In this document: positions 31,526 to 40,854 of the stretch, piece after piece | Layout of the letters: each line of letters begins with the position of its first letter | Position numbering within the stretch: the first letter of the stretch is position 1 | NCBI GenBank assembly: GCA_017481875.1 | Contig: JAFUOP010000027.1 | Span: 1-64,000, forward strand | Source: Bacteroidaceae bacterium | Lineage (GTDB): Bacteria > Bacteroidota > Bacteroidia > Bacteroidales > Bacteroidaceae | Length of the DNA stretch: 64,000 bases | Reading direction: 5' to 3' | Notes under the pieces: generated by a model | What the model was told of the DNA's origin: nothing | Database searches by the model: none | The model's input: only the letters and a program-made list of their open reading frames with translations | Program-made: the position numbers and the translations under genes

Positions 31526-32239
31526 CTATTCGCTTAGCAAAAACTTTACATTCACATTTACATTATATGTGATTTTCCCAACCTCTATACGCGGGCCGTC
31601 ATCTGCAATATCATCAATATTCACCTCTGATAGCATTGTGTTGCGTGCCTTGTAGAGGCGTGGCTGGGCGTTGCCACTTGAATATCTGTTTGAATTTACA
31701 CTTATGGCAGCCCCAATGCTCTGTCCTATGGCACCGGCAAGGCTTGCTGCGGCCTCTTTTGCCTGTTTCATAGCTTTGGCACCAAGCTCGTTGTAAATTT
31801 CATTTTCTTTGCTGTAGTTGGTGCGTGCAAGCGATATATTGGTTATCCCCAGTGCTTCTAACTTGGCTACAACCTTTTGCATAGTGTCGGCATCGCTTAG
31901 CTTTAATATATATGTAGCAGTGGTGCGTGGTACGGCTGAGCGACGGAATGTTGTGTAGCTCACTTCGCTGCCCATAAAATTGAGCGTAAGTGCTTTCTCC
32001 ACATCTATGTGTAGGCTTTGGAGCTCTTTTATCATTTTGGTTTGGAGCTCTTCTACACTCTGTTTACCTTTATTCTCTTTTTCGTTTATAGTTATACTTA
32101 TATATAACTCATCGGGGGTTACCTCTTGTTCGCAAGTTATGTTTTGCATTATGTAAGGCTGCGACTCTGTTTGTGCCCAAATAGTTGCCGGAGCAATTGC
32201 TATTATTGCTACTGCTGCAAATTTTAAAATCTGTTTCAT
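31526..32239 (-). CDS. SIMPL (DUF541) domain periplasmic protein
   Basis: 237 aa from the ATG at 32239 (MKQILKF). A signal peptide ends near IWA before Gln. The remainder is the SIMPL/DUF541 domain: an N-terminal strand ending in P-D-E-L-Y-I-S-I-T, a helix with EELQTKMIKELQ, a conserved NFMGSEVSYTTFRR segment, and a C-terminal AKAMKQAKEAAASLA helix with a final strand. The family forms ring-shaped periplasmic oligomers (BP26/Omp28) with unclear function. It lies downstream of the AraC regulator on the same strand. Confidence 0.85.
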   Translation of the reverse strand: MKQILKFAAVAIIAIAPATIWAQTESQPYIMQNITCEQEVTPDELYISITINEKENKGKQSVEELQTKMIKELQSLHIDVEKALTLNFMGSEVSYTTFRRSAVPRTTATYILKLSDADTMQKVVAKLEALGITNISLARTNYSKENEIYNELGAKAMKQAKEAAASLAGAIGQSIGAAISVNSNRYSSGNAQPRLYKARNTMLSEVNIDDIADDGPRIEVGKITYNVNVNVKFLLSE

Positions 32240-32358
32240 TGTTATCATAGTTGCTGTTTAAATTTCCATGAAATATTTATTATGGGTGCAATTTGGGGCT
32301 TTTGGATTTGATAAACAAATGAATAACGTTTTTTGGGCCGTTTTTTAACATCTTTTGT

Positions 32359-32371
32359 CCCTTGTAAAGGG
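32359..32371 (-). terminator. Small hairpin after the AraC gene
   Basis: CCCTT-gta-AAGGG within the end of the AraC reading frame boundary region; short and without a clear T run on the minus strand, so only a possible terminator. Confidence 0.25.
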
Positions 32372-32379
32372 CTTTTATG

Positions 32380-33291
32380 TTATTTTGTAGCGCGTTTCCT
32401 GTATTCCAGCGGCGACAGCCCTGTTTTCTTTTTAAAGAATGTGGAGAATTGTCCCAGGCATTCAAAATGAAGTTGGTCGGCTATTAGAGCAATGCTTAAA
32501 TTTGTGGAGTAGAGCAGTTCTTTTGCTTTTATTAGCTTTAGCTCCTGGCGGTATTGCCCCGGAGATACTCCACAAGCGCGTTTAAACTCCCGGCGAAAAA
32601 GCGAGTAGCTTATGTCCAATGATTTTGCAATGTCTTCGAGAGTGTGGTTGCCACTCATATCTTCTTTCATTATTGCTTTGGCCTGGTTAATGACACGTGT
32701 CATATAACTATCGCCGAAGGTGTGATTGAGGTTCTCGTAATACACCCTGCCTATTAGTGAGAAAGCAAGGCCGGCTGCCATTTGTTGGTAACCTTTTCTT
32801 TCGCTTTCCACAATCTTTAAAACATTGTGGTATGTGTTGGTTATTTGCTCATCAACACCAATGCGGAAAACACAGTTCTTGAAAGTGAAGAAACCGGCTT
32901 TTATCTTGTCGTCGATGATGCTGCCGTTGAACCCAATCCAATGGTCGTCCCAACCGGTTGTGGGGTCGGGAGCAAATGTGTGCCATTCACCCGGGAAGAG
33001 CATAAAAATTGTTCCGGCTTCAATCTTTGTCCTTGAGCAAGATGCGCTTTCAAAATATCCACTGCCACGGGTAATATACACAAGCTGATATTCGTTGAGC
33101 ACTCGTCGTTCGCCTTCTGAAAAGTTATAACCATCGGGGTGAACCGATATTGGGTACTCTTCTCCGGGATTAACGTGCTGAAAACCAACAGTGGTAACAG
33201 CCAATCCCCAGGATTTGTCCCTAGGTGATATTTGCAGGTACTTGAACTCTTCTATTTTTGCTCGTTTTTCGGTTGTTTTTTCTTCTTTCAT
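32380..33291 (-). CDS. AraC family transcriptional regulator
   Basis: 303 aa. The N-terminal 190 residues form the cupin-like sensing part (WGLAVTTVGFQHVNPGEEYP, then FMLFPGEWHTFAPDP), like sugar-sensing AraC proteins. The C-terminal 100 residues carry two helix-turn-helix units (LEDIAKSLDISYSLFRREFK; IALIADQLHFECLGQFSTFF) and the family ending GLSPLEYR. It is divergent from the porin gene at 33513 with 221 bp between, so control of that porin is the simplest idea. The inducer is not evident, although a sugar is usual. Confidence 0.9.
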   Translation of the reverse strand: MKEEKTTEKRAKIEEFKYLQISPRDKSWGLAVTTVGFQHVNPGEEYPISVHPDGYNFSEGERRVLNEYQLVYITRGSGYFESASCSRTKIEAGTIFMLFPGEWHTFAPDPTTGWDDHWIGFNGSIIDDKIKAGFFTFKNCVFRIGVDEQITNTYHNVLKIVESERKGYQQMAAGLAFSLIGRVYYENLNHTFGDSYMTRVINQAKAIMKEDMSGNHTLEDIAKSLDISYSLFRREFKRACGVSPGQYRQELKLIKAKELLYSTNLSIALIADQLHFECLGQFSTFFKKKTGLSPLEYRKRATK

Positions 33292-33512
33292 GTTTTTTCT
33301 TGTTGTATAGTGTGTCTATTACAAAGAAAATAAAAAAACTTTATATTGTTGTTGAAAATGTTGAATTTTTCATAAAATGTTTTAAAAATAATTATTGCGA
33401 TATCTCTTTATATTAAATAAGGAAGAGTGCCTGTGTTCACTTTGTTTTTGCGGTAAACATTCTTTGTGTATTGTTTGTTTCTCTCTCTGTAAACTTTCAA
33501 ACAAATAAAATT

Positions 33513-34787
33513 ATGAAAAAACTTTTAAAGGCAACAATGTTTTTTGTTGGCGCGTGTCTGACAGGCTCAGCCGTTTGTGCGCAGGATTGGGTGCAACCAA
33601 AAGATGAACCGGTTTCGTTAATTTGTATCAGCGAGACTATAAATGAGGCTCCCGACGTTGTAGAGATTTTCCAAACAACACAGAGTAATTACTATCACAA
33701 TCCACGTGCTCCACGTTTTGTGCTTGTCGATCAAGAAGGAAAATGGGGCTTAGGTATTGGCGGTTATTTGCAAACAAAATTTGAATACGATTTTGGAGGT
33801 TCTGTGGATAATGTCGATTTTTTCCCCTCTGCAATAGATAGAAGCGGAGTATCATCGAGCCAATATCAAATGGATATGACCAATTCTACAATTTTTATGA
33901 AGCTGGTGGGGCGAAGCCGGGTCTTTGGCGATTTTTATGTATTTACATCGGGTAACTGGCGTGGTGATGGCGATAATTTCCGATTGCAAAATATGTATTT
34001 GAGCACTGAATTTATGACATTGGGTTATACAACAGGTGCTTTTATGGATATAGATGCTTGCCCTGTTACCGTTGACTATGGTGGTCCTTGCGGTATGGCC
34101 TTTTATCGCACTACACAGTTGCGCTTAAATTACTCTACAATGTGGGGGCTCTCAATGGGTTTGGGTATTGAAGCCTCAAAGCCCGATGGTACCAATACCG
34201 AATATGCCAATATAACAAGCCAGCGTATGCCTAATATTCCGGTATATTTTCAGTATGATTTAAATTCTAATAACCACATTCGCCTGGCGGGTATTGTGCG
34301 CAATCTATCATATCGCAATAATGTTACAGGAGATAAACACAATAAATATGCTTGGGGTGCACAAGCAACAATCTTGGGTACAATGGGTAAATTGCAGTTG
34401 AAAGGACAGTTTACTATGGGCAAGGGCATTGGTTCTTATATAAACAATATTTCTAATGTAGGTGTCGATCTTGTTCCTGCTGAAGAAAATGGGCGCATGA
34501 CAATGCTGCGTTCAGAGGCCTGGTATGTGGGCTTGCAGTATAACGCGAGTTCAAAATTCTTTGCAACGGCAACTTACAGCCAGACAACATTGCATTCTAA
34601 TAGTGGCTATTCCGAGGCATACCCCACTGCTTATCGTCGTGGACAATATCTTGTTGCCAATATGTTTTATAATGTGAGCAATAATATGCAGCTGGGGCTT
34701 GAGTATTTGCACGGTTGGCGTTCAGATTTCGATGGAAATAAAGAGGGGGCTAACCGCGTGAACCTTGCTGCAAGATATAATTTCTAA
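33513..34787 (+). CDS. Outer-membrane porin, DcaP-like
   Basis: 424 aa from the ATG at 33513; an upstream in-frame TTG would put 14 residues before the signal peptide. The signal MKKLLKATMFFVGACLTGSAVCA ends before Gln. The mature protein is rich in alternating strands ending with Phe (AARYNF at the C-terminus), as expected for a beta barrel, and the N-terminal part (KWGLGIGGYLQTKFEYDFGG) resembles DcaP-type trimeric porins that pass small anions or dicarboxylates. The divergent AraC gene may regulate it. Confidence 0.75.
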   Translation: MKKLLKATMFFVGACLTGSAVCAQDWVQPKDEPVSLICISETINEAPDVVEIFQTTQSNYYHNPRAPRFVLVDQEGKWGLGIGGYLQTKFEYDFGGSVDNVDFFPSAIDRSGVSSSQYQMDMTNSTIFMKLVGRSRVFGDFYVFTSGNWRGDGDNFRLQNMYLSTEFMTLGYTTGAFMDIDACPVTVDYGGPCGMAFYRTTQLRLNYSTMWGLSMGLGIEASKPDGTNTEYANITSQRMPNIPVYFQYDLNSNNHIRLAGIVRNLSYRNNVTGDKHNKYAWGAQATILGTMGKLQLKGQFTMGKGIGSYINNISNVGVDLVPAEENGRMTMLRSEAWYVGLQYNASSKFFATATYSQTTLHSNSGYSEAYPTAYRRGQYLVANMFYNVSNNMQLGLEYLHGWRSDFDGNKEGANRVNLAARYNF

Positions 34788-34815
34788 AATGTTGTAGTAG
34801 TTCTTTTGTTTATAT

Positions 34816-34852
34816 AAGCGAGCATCAAGCCCATAGTGGCGGGTGCTCGCTT
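34816..34852 (+). terminator. Hairpin after the porin gene
   Basis: AAGCGAGCA (34816-34824) pairs with TGCTCGCTT (34844-34852), loop 19 nt with partial inner pairing. Only a weak T tract follows. Confidence 0.5.
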
Positions 34853-34906
34853 GTGATGTTCTGTGTTTGCTGTGAAACCTGCAAACAAGTTCGCGTTTCG
34901 TCTGCT

Positions 34907-34950
34907 TGTAACATTTTAGTAATAATTCTGTAACAACAAGGTAATTAATA
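34907..34950 (+). promoter_or_regulatory. Four 11-bp direct repeats, PHO-box-like
   Basis: GTAA recurs exactly every 11 bp at 34908, 34919, 34930 and 34941, with TGTAACA in units one and three. PhoB-type response regulators bind 11-bp direct repeats. A near -7 box (TATTTTG, 34957-34963) follows at the distance where such an activator would replace the -33 element. The gene downstream is a phosphate transporter. Confidence 0.5.
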
Positions 34951-35061
34951 TTCCTCTATTTTGCACTGTAAAAGGGTTGCTTGAATGGGGTGTTGAACAT
35001 GGTGCGTAACACAAGCAGCATTGGTATATAGTGCACGGCATTTAATTATAATCTAAATATT

Positions 35062-37311
35062 ATGGAAATATCTTATCTTTTAATTGTCGTTTTTCTCTTT
35101 GCACTCGCAGTTATAGATTTGTGGGTGGGGGTGAGCAACGATGCTGTTAATTTTATCAGTTCGGCTGTAGGTTGCAAGGCTGCTAAGCTGAAACACTTGT
35201 TGTTTGTGGCTGTTGCCGGCGTTTTTATTGGTGCAGCGTTCAGCAATGGTATGATGGAGGTTGCCCGTAGTGGAATTTTTAACCCATCGGAGTTCTACTT
35301 TTCCGAAGTTATGTGCATTTTCCTTGCCGTGATGGTGAGCGATGTCTTTTTGCTCGACCTCTTCAACTCGCTTGGCTTGCCCACATCTACCACTGTGTCG
35401 TTGGTATTTGAGTTGCTTGGTGCAGCCTTTATAGTGGCAATAATAAAAATGTTCAGCGGTGGTGCCGATATGGATATTGTAAACCTGCTCAATACCGACA
35501 AAGCATTGGTAATGATTATTTCCATATTCCTTTCGGTGGCAATAGCTTTTGTCTTTGGCCTTGTGGTGCAGTGGATTGCACGTCTTATCTTTACATTTCA
35601 TTTTCGCAGGAATCTTGGTCGTAAAATAGGAATCTTTGGCGGTATTGCTGTTACCTCCATAGTATATTTTATGCTCATCAAGGGGTTGAAGGGTACCACT
35701 ATCGTGCCGGCCGATATAAAAGATTTTATAGATAATAACTTACCCTTGGTGTTAGGTGGTTGTTTCCTCTTCTTTACACTGCTTATGCAGTTGCTCCATT
35801 GGTGCCGGGTGAATGTTCTTAAAGTAGTTGTGCTCATTGGTACATTCTCGCTGGCACTTGCCTTTGCGGGTAACGACTTGGTGAACTTCATTGGCGTTAC
35901 CCTTGCCGGCTTCGATTCATTCATTACATATACGTTCAACAACCCTGCCGGTCTTTCTGCCGATCAATTTACTATGGAGTCGCTTGCAGGTGCAGCAAAA
36001 ACGCCTGTCTATTTCCTCTTTGGTGCCGGTGCGGTGATGGTAATTGCGCTGTGCACCAGTAAAAAGGCATTGAAGGTGTTGCAGACATCTATTGACCTAT
36101 CTACTCAGAGCAACGAAGAAAATGAGATTTTCGGCACATCGCCCATTGCGCGTAACCTTGTGCGTGCAACCACTAAGGTTGCCGATGCGGTAGTGCGTGT
36201 TACTCCGCAGTTTGTGAAAAATTGGGTAAACAAACGTTTTACCCCGTTGGAGGAGCGTGAGGATATTGCCTTCGACCTTGTGCGTGCATCGGTGAATCTG
36301 GTTCTTGGCGGCTTGCTCATTGCCGTGGGTACATCGCTAAAATTGCCCCTTTCCACTACATATATTACATTTATGGTGGCTATGGGTAGTTCACTTGCCG
36401 ACCGTGCCTGGGGGCGCGAAAGTGCAGTGTATCGTGTAACCGGTGTTATTTCGGTTATAGGTGGTTGGTTTGTTACCGCAGGTGCTGCCTTTATATTGGG
36501 TGCCTTGGTGGCTGCAATTATGTACTACGGTGGCATAGTGGCAATGTATGCAATGATTGTGCTTGTAATATACCTGCTCATACGCAGCCATATAAAATAT
36601 AATAAGAAGAAAAAAGAGGAGCAGTGTGATGTTACTATGCAGGTGGTGTTGCGTAGCGACGATGAGGCTGAGGTGTGGGCTGCATTGCAGGAACGTACTG
36701 CAAAAACTCTCTCTTCTTCGCTCACTTTCTCGGCCGATACATACAAATGTATGTTTGAGGCTTTTGCCAAAGATTCGTTGCGCCCACTTAAATTGTCGCT
36801 CATAAAAATAGTGGAGGAGAAGGCGAAGCTAAAAAAACAGCGTCGCTTGGAGACACGCGGCTTGCAGCGCATAGACCAGCAACTGTCGTTTGAACGTAGC
36901 ACTTGGTATCACCTCTGTACCAACAGCTGCCAGCAAATGCTCAATACCCTCACTCGCATAGGTGAGCCTATGAAAGAGCACGCCGGCAATAGCTTTTCTC
37001 CGCTTTCGAGAAACTACATCGAGGAGTTCTCCCCCTATTGTCGCAATGTATATAATGTACTTATGGATATAAACCGAATGGTTGAAAGCGGTTGTTACGA
37101 CAATGCCGACGAGGTTTCGGCACGTGCCAAAGATCTGAAGCACGCGCTTGCCGCACTGCGCAAAACACAGACAAGGCGTTTGCAGGAAAACAAAGGGAGC
37201 CTGCGTATGGATTTTGAGTATCTCAATATAATACAGGAGAGCCACGAGCTGTTGAGCGAGGTGCGCAACTTGTTGCGTGGTAGTAATAAATATTTTGCTC
37301 CGGTGGTGTAA
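35062..37311 (+). CDS. PiT-family inorganic phosphate transporter with PhoU-like tail (copy 1)
   Basis: 749 aa. The PiT signature appears twice, as SNDAVNFISSAVG near residue 25 and GNDLVNFIGV near residue 270, in two sets of membrane helices that build the phosphate/cation symporter. After about residue 510 a soluble helical region of 230 residues follows (SLTFSADTYKCMFEAFAKD, TWYHLCTNSCQQMLNTLTRIGEPMKEH), similar in layout to PhoU, a sensor-adaptor of phosphate uptake. It takes up phosphate into the cytoplasm. A paralogue follows at 37649. Confidence 0.9.
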   Translation: MEISYLLIVVFLFALAVIDLWVGVSNDAVNFISSAVGCKAAKLKHLLFVAVAGVFIGAAFSNGMMEVARSGIFNPSEFYFSEVMCIFLAVMVSDVFLLDLFNSLGLPTSTTVSLVFELLGAAFIVAIIKMFSGGADMDIVNLLNTDKALVMIISIFLSVAIAFVFGLVVQWIARLIFTFHFRRNLGRKIGIFGGIAVTSIVYFMLIKGLKGTTIVPADIKDFIDNNLPLVLGGCFLFFTLLMQLLHWCRVNVLKVVVLIGTFSLALAFAGNDLVNFIGVTLAGFDSFITYTFNNPAGLSADQFTMESLAGAAKTPVYFLFGAGAVMVIALCTSKKALKVLQTSIDLSTQSNEENEIFGTSPIARNLVRATTKVADAVVRVTPQFVKNWVNKRFTPLEEREDIAFDLVRASVNLVLGGLLIAVGTSLKLPLSTTYITFMVAMGSSLADRAWGRESAVYRVTGVISVIGGWFVTAGAAFILGALVAAIMYYGGIVAMYAMIVLVIYLLIRSHIKYNKKKKEEQCDVTMQVVLRSDDEAEVWAALQERTAKTLSSSLTFSADTYKCMFEAFAKDSLRPLKLSLIKIVEEKAKLKKQRRLETRGLQRIDQQLSFERSTWYHLCTNSCQQMLNTLTRIGEPMKEHAGNSFSPLSRNYIEEFSPYCRNVYNVLMDINRMVESGCYDNADEVSARAKDLKHALAALRKTQTRRLQENKGSLRMDFEYLNIIQESHELLSEVRNLLRGSNKYFAPVV

Positions 37312-37341
37312 AACTCGCATTGCGTTGTAAATAAGGTTATT

Positions 37342-37385
37342 AAAAATTTAACAAAGGAAAGTGCACTTTCCTTTGTTAAATTTTT
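37342..37385. terminator. Palindromic terminator between the PiT genes
   Basis: Perfect 44-bp palindrome (22-bp arms around AAGTG|CACTT) with a T tract. It separates the two transporter genes into different transcripts. Confidence 0.85.
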
Positions 37386-37393
37386 TTGTCCCT

Positions 37394-37426
37394 TTTGTTG
37401 AAATATAAAATATTTATCTATTTTTG
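37394..37426 (+). promoter_or_regulatory. Promoter of PiT copy 2
   Basis: TTTG (37394-37397), 21 nt, TATTTTTG (37419-37426): both boxes perfect. The predicted leader is about 216 nt, unusually long. With the terminator it accounts for the first part of the 337-bp gene-free stretch 37312-37648. Confidence 0.7.
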
Positions 37427-37512
37427 TGATAATTTAGCACTATTCCGTTTAGAAGGCGGGTATAGTAACTATGATGCAAAGATAGAAGTAATATATAGCC
37501 ATAAAGTTTATT

Positions 37513-37582
37513 TGTCATTCAGAACCTTGCGTGAGGATTCTTAAAAAGACTATTGAGATATCTCACTTTTGTTCGGTATGAC
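37513..37582. repeat. Imperfect inverted repeat in the PiT2 leader (REP-like remnant)
   Basis: GTCATTCAGAAC at the left and GTTCGGTATGAC at the right face each other across about 45 nt; the ends resemble dispersed palindromes often seen between Bacteroidales genes. No other copy was noticed in this window. Confidence 0.3.
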
Positions 37583-37648
37583 ATTAATAAGAATTGGTGA
37601 GCGATTAACTGCATAAATAAAACATAATATAAATTAAAAATATCGATT

Positions 37649-39910
37649 ATGGATATTGCGTATCTATTGGTAGTCATCTTTATGTTCTCGCTGGCAATAC
37701 TCGACTTGACAGTTGGTGTGAGCAACGATGCCGTAAACTTTCTAAGTTCTGCAGTCGGTAGTAAGGCTGCAAAATTAAAACACGTGCTTATGGTCGCCGC
37801 TTTGGGTGTGTTCATCGGTGCGACATTCAGTAGCGGAATGATGGACGTGGCGCGCCACGGAATCTTTGCTCCGCAGTATTTCAGTTTCAGTCAGGTTATG
37901 TGCATCTACTTGGCGGTGGTCATCAGCGATGTCTTTCTGCTCGATCTCTTCAACTCGCTTGGCTTGCCTACATCTACCACGGTTTCTATGGTGTTCGAGT
38001 TGCTCGGTGCTGCATTCATCACTGCGCTCATCAATTCAAGCACAACCACAGCAAGTTTCATGGAGATGCTCAATACCGATAAGGCGTTGACAATTATTAT
38101 TTCAATCTTCCTTTCGGTGGCCATAGCCTTTGTGTTTGGTCTCATTGTGCAGTGGATTGCGCGTGTTATATTTACTTTCCATTATCGCAAAAATCTGTCG
38201 AGCAAGATTGGAATTTTTGGCGGTATTGCAGTTACATCAATCATATACTTTATGCTCATTAAGGGATTGAAAGGCAGTGCGTTGGTAACAAATTCCGTGA
38301 GGGCATATATTGACGAGCACACTGTTCTTATCCTTTTTATTGCATTTGTGTTCTTTACAATATTTATGCAGTTGCTTCACTGGTGCAAGGTGAACGTGCT
38401 CAAGGTGGTTGTGCTCATAGGTACATTTTCTTTGGCATTCGCCTTTGCGGGTAACGACTTGGTGAACTTCATTGGTGTTACATTGGCTGGTTTTGAATCG
38501 TTCAAGGATTTCACGGCCAATGGTGCCGGTATCTCTGCCGATAGTTTTATGATGGATTCGCTCAACGGCTCGGCAAAAACTCCCGTATATTTCCTCATTG
38601 GAGCGGGTGCAGTTATGGTTTTTGCACTATGGACAAGTAAAAAGGCTCGCAAGGTGCTGCAGACATCAATCAATCTGTCGAGCCAGCAGAACGACGATGG
38701 CGATATTTTCGGAACATCGCCCATTGCCCGTAACCTTGTGCGTGCCACAACCAAAATGGTCGATGGAATTTCGCGTGTAACGCCGCAGAGTGTTAAGGAC
38801 TGGGTGAACAAACGCTTTACTCCGTTAGAGGAGCGTGAAGATGTTGCTTTCGACCTTGTGCGCGCTGCCGTGAACCTGGTGCTTGCGGGCTTGCTCATTG
38901 CAATTGGTACATCGCTTAAACTGCCCCTCTCAACAACCTATGTTACATTTATGGTGGGTATGGGTTCTTCGTTGAGCGACCGTGCCTGGGGGCGCGAGAG
39001 TGCCGTGTACCGTGTAACCGGTGTGGTTTCGGTAGTGGGCGGTTGGTTCATCACAGCCGGTGCTGCATTCATAATTGCTGCTTTTGTGGCATCGATAATG
39101 AACTATGGCGGTATCCCTGCAATGTATGTGATGATTGCCCTGGTTGTCTATCTGCTCATTCGCAGCCACATACAGTATAATAAGAAGAAGGATAGTGAGA
39201 AGGCAGACGAGGATATGATGGTTATTCTCCGTTCCGAGGACCAAAAAGAGGTGTGGAATAAATTGCAGGCACATGCTGCAAGCACCCTCACACACTCGCT
39301 CACCTTCTCGGCCGATACATACAAACGTCTCTTTGAGTCGTTTGCAAAAGATGAGCTACGCCCATTAAAGTCGTCGCTCATAAAGATAGTAGAGGAGAAG
39401 GCCTATTTAAAAAAGGAGCGTCGTTCCGAAACACGTGGCATGCAGCGCATAGACCAGCAGCTTGCTTTTGAGCGCAGCACCTGGTATCACCTTTGTACCA
39501 ACAGTTGCCAGCAGATGTTGAATACGCTTACCCGCATAGGTGAGCCTATGAAGGAGCACGCCGACAACAGCTTCTCACCCTTGTCGAAGAACTACATTGA
39601 GGAGTTCTCTCCCTATTGTCGCGACGTATATAACACGCTTAAAGACATTAACGACATTATAACAAGCGGTAACTACGAGGCATCGCACGAGGTATCGGAG
39701 CGTGCAAAAGACCTCAAGCATGCGCTTGCCAACCTGCGCAAAACGCAAACAATGCGTCTGCACCAAAGCAGCGGCAGCCTGCGTATGGACTTTGTATATC
39801 TGAACCTTATTCAAGAAAGTCACGAGCTCATCAGTGAGGTGCGTAACCTCTTGCGTGGTGGTAACAAGTTCTTTGCCTCATCGGCAGTGAAGGTTGCTCC
39901 TGCTGAATAA
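37649..39910 (+). CDS. PiT-family inorganic phosphate transporter with PhoU-like tail (copy 2)
   Basis: 753 aa, collinear with copy 1 over the whole length: SNDAVNFLSSAVG, GNDLVNFIGVTLAG and the PhoU-like tail with TWYHLCTNSCQQMLNTLTRIGEPM are nearly unchanged, while the loop around residues 125-135 and the C-terminal end differ. Such a tandem pair usually gives high- and low-demand versions of the same activity. It has its own vegetative promoter, in contrast to the repeat-controlled region of copy 1, and its own terminator. Confidence 0.9.
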   Translation: MDIAYLLVVIFMFSLAILDLTVGVSNDAVNFLSSAVGSKAAKLKHVLMVAALGVFIGATFSSGMMDVARHGIFAPQYFSFSQVMCIYLAVVISDVFLLDLFNSLGLPTSTTVSMVFELLGAAFITALINSSTTTASFMEMLNTDKALTIIISIFLSVAIAFVFGLIVQWIARVIFTFHYRKNLSSKIGIFGGIAVTSIIYFMLIKGLKGSALVTNSVRAYIDEHTVLILFIAFVFFTIFMQLLHWCKVNVLKVVVLIGTFSLAFAFAGNDLVNFIGVTLAGFESFKDFTANGAGISADSFMMDSLNGSAKTPVYFLIGAGAVMVFALWTSKKARKVLQTSINLSSQQNDDGDIFGTSPIARNLVRATTKMVDGISRVTPQSVKDWVNKRFTPLEEREDVAFDLVRAAVNLVLAGLLIAIGTSLKLPLSTTYVTFMVGMGSSLSDRAWGRESAVYRVTGVVSVVGGWFITAGAAFIIAAFVASIMNYGGIPAMYVMIALVVYLLIRSHIQYNKKKDSEKADEDMMVILRSEDQKEVWNKLQAHAASTLTHSLTFSADTYKRLFESFAKDELRPLKSSLIKIVEEKAYLKKERRSETRGMQRIDQQLAFERSTWYHLCTNSCQQMLNTLTRIGEPMKEHADNSFSPLSKNYIEEFSPYCRDVYNTLKDINDIITSGNYEASHEVSERAKDLKHALANLRKTQTMRLHQSSGSLRMDFVYLNLIQESHELISEVRNLLRGGNKFFASSAVKVAPAE

Positions 39911-39924
39911 CAGGTGGTAAAAAT

Positions 39925-39978
39925 AAAAATGAGTAGCTGCAGAAAGATAGAAAAATTCTTCTGCAGCTACTCATTTTT
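39925..39978 (+). terminator. Terminator of PiT copy 2
   Basis: 20-bp perfect stem (AAAAATGAGTAGCTGCAGAA and complement), 14-nt loop, T run. Confidence 0.85.
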
Positions 39979-39981
39979 TTG

Positions 39982-39989
39982 TAAATTTG
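39982..39989 (+). promoter_or_regulatory. -7 box in front of nfo
   Basis: TAAATTTG is a perfect TAnnTTTG located directly behind the terminator; the -33 position falls inside the hairpin and has no TTTG. Leader of about 19 nt. Confidence 0.4.
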
Positions 39990-40014
39990 CCGTAAATAAT
40001 ATAATAGGAAAGTT

Positions 40015-40848
40015 ATGAAATATATTGGAGCGCACGTATCGGCAAGCGGTGGAGTGGAGAACGCACCGCAGAATGCAGTGGCTATAGGGGCCAATGCATT
40101 TGCCCTCTTTACAAAGAATCAACGCCAGTGGGTGTCGGCACCTCTCACAGAAAAGAGCATTGCTCTCTTTAAGGAGCGTTGCGCGGCAGGTGGCTTCGAT
40201 GCTCGTTACATATTGCCGCACGACAGTTACCTCATAAACCTTGGCAACCCCGACGATGAGGCTATACAAAAGTCGCGTGCAGCCTTCCTCGATGAGATGA
40301 AACGTTGCGAGCAGCTTGGGCTCACAATGCTCAATTTCCACCCAGGCAGTCATTTGAATAAAATATCGGTGGAGCAGTGTCTCGATGCCATTGCGGCCAA
40401 TATAAACCTGGCTCTTGCACATACCAACGGTGTAACTGCTGTTATTGAAAACACAGCGGGGCAGGGCAGCAACGTGGGTAACCGTCTCGAGGAGATACGT
40501 TACATAATAGACCGCATCGATGATAAAAGCCGTGTTGGTGTGTGCATAGATACCTGCCACTTCTATTCTGCCGGCTACGACATTGTAAACGACTACGAAG
40601 GCTCATTTGCTGCGTTAGACAATATCATAGGGCGTGAGTATCTGCTTGCAATCCACTTGAACGATACCAAGAAGCCCTTGGGCTCGCGTGTCGATAGGCA
40701 CGAAAGCATTGGGCTAGGTTTGTTGGGCTTGGATTTCTTCAAACGTTTTATGAAGGATTCCCGTTTCGATAATATACCAATAATCCTTGAAACACCCGAC
40801 GAAAGCCGTTGGGCCGATGAGATAAATTTATTGCGTAGTTTCGAATAA
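40015..40848 (+). CDS. nfo: Endonuclease IV (AP endonuclease)
   Basis: 277 aa, the usual size. Zinc ligands and family motifs are in order: [67 protein letters not shown] and ILETPDE. It cuts DNA at abasic sites and removes blocked 3' ends in base excision repair. The response-regulator gene begins 6 nt later, so the repair gene and the two-component pair probably share a transcript. Confidence 0.96.
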   Translation: MKYIGAHVSASGGVENAPQNAVAIGANAFALFTKNQRQWVSAPLTEKSIALFKERCAAGGFDARYILPHDSYLINLGNPDDEAIQKSRAAFLDEMKRCEQLGLTMLNFHPGSHLNKISVEQCLDAIAANINLALAHTNGVTAVIENTAGQGSNVGNRLEEIRYIIDRIDDKSRVGVCIDTCHFYSAGYDIVNDYEGSFAALDNIIGREYLLAIHLNDTKKPLGSRVDRHESIGLGLLGLDFFKRFMKDSRFDNIPIILETPDESRWADEINLLRSFE

Positions 40849-40854
40849 AAGAGT

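Noticed and set aside
37463..37492. Second PHO-like repeat before PiT copy 2
   Set aside because: TAGTAAC and AAGTAAT are 23 bp apart with no 11-bp middle unit, so the phase does not hold.
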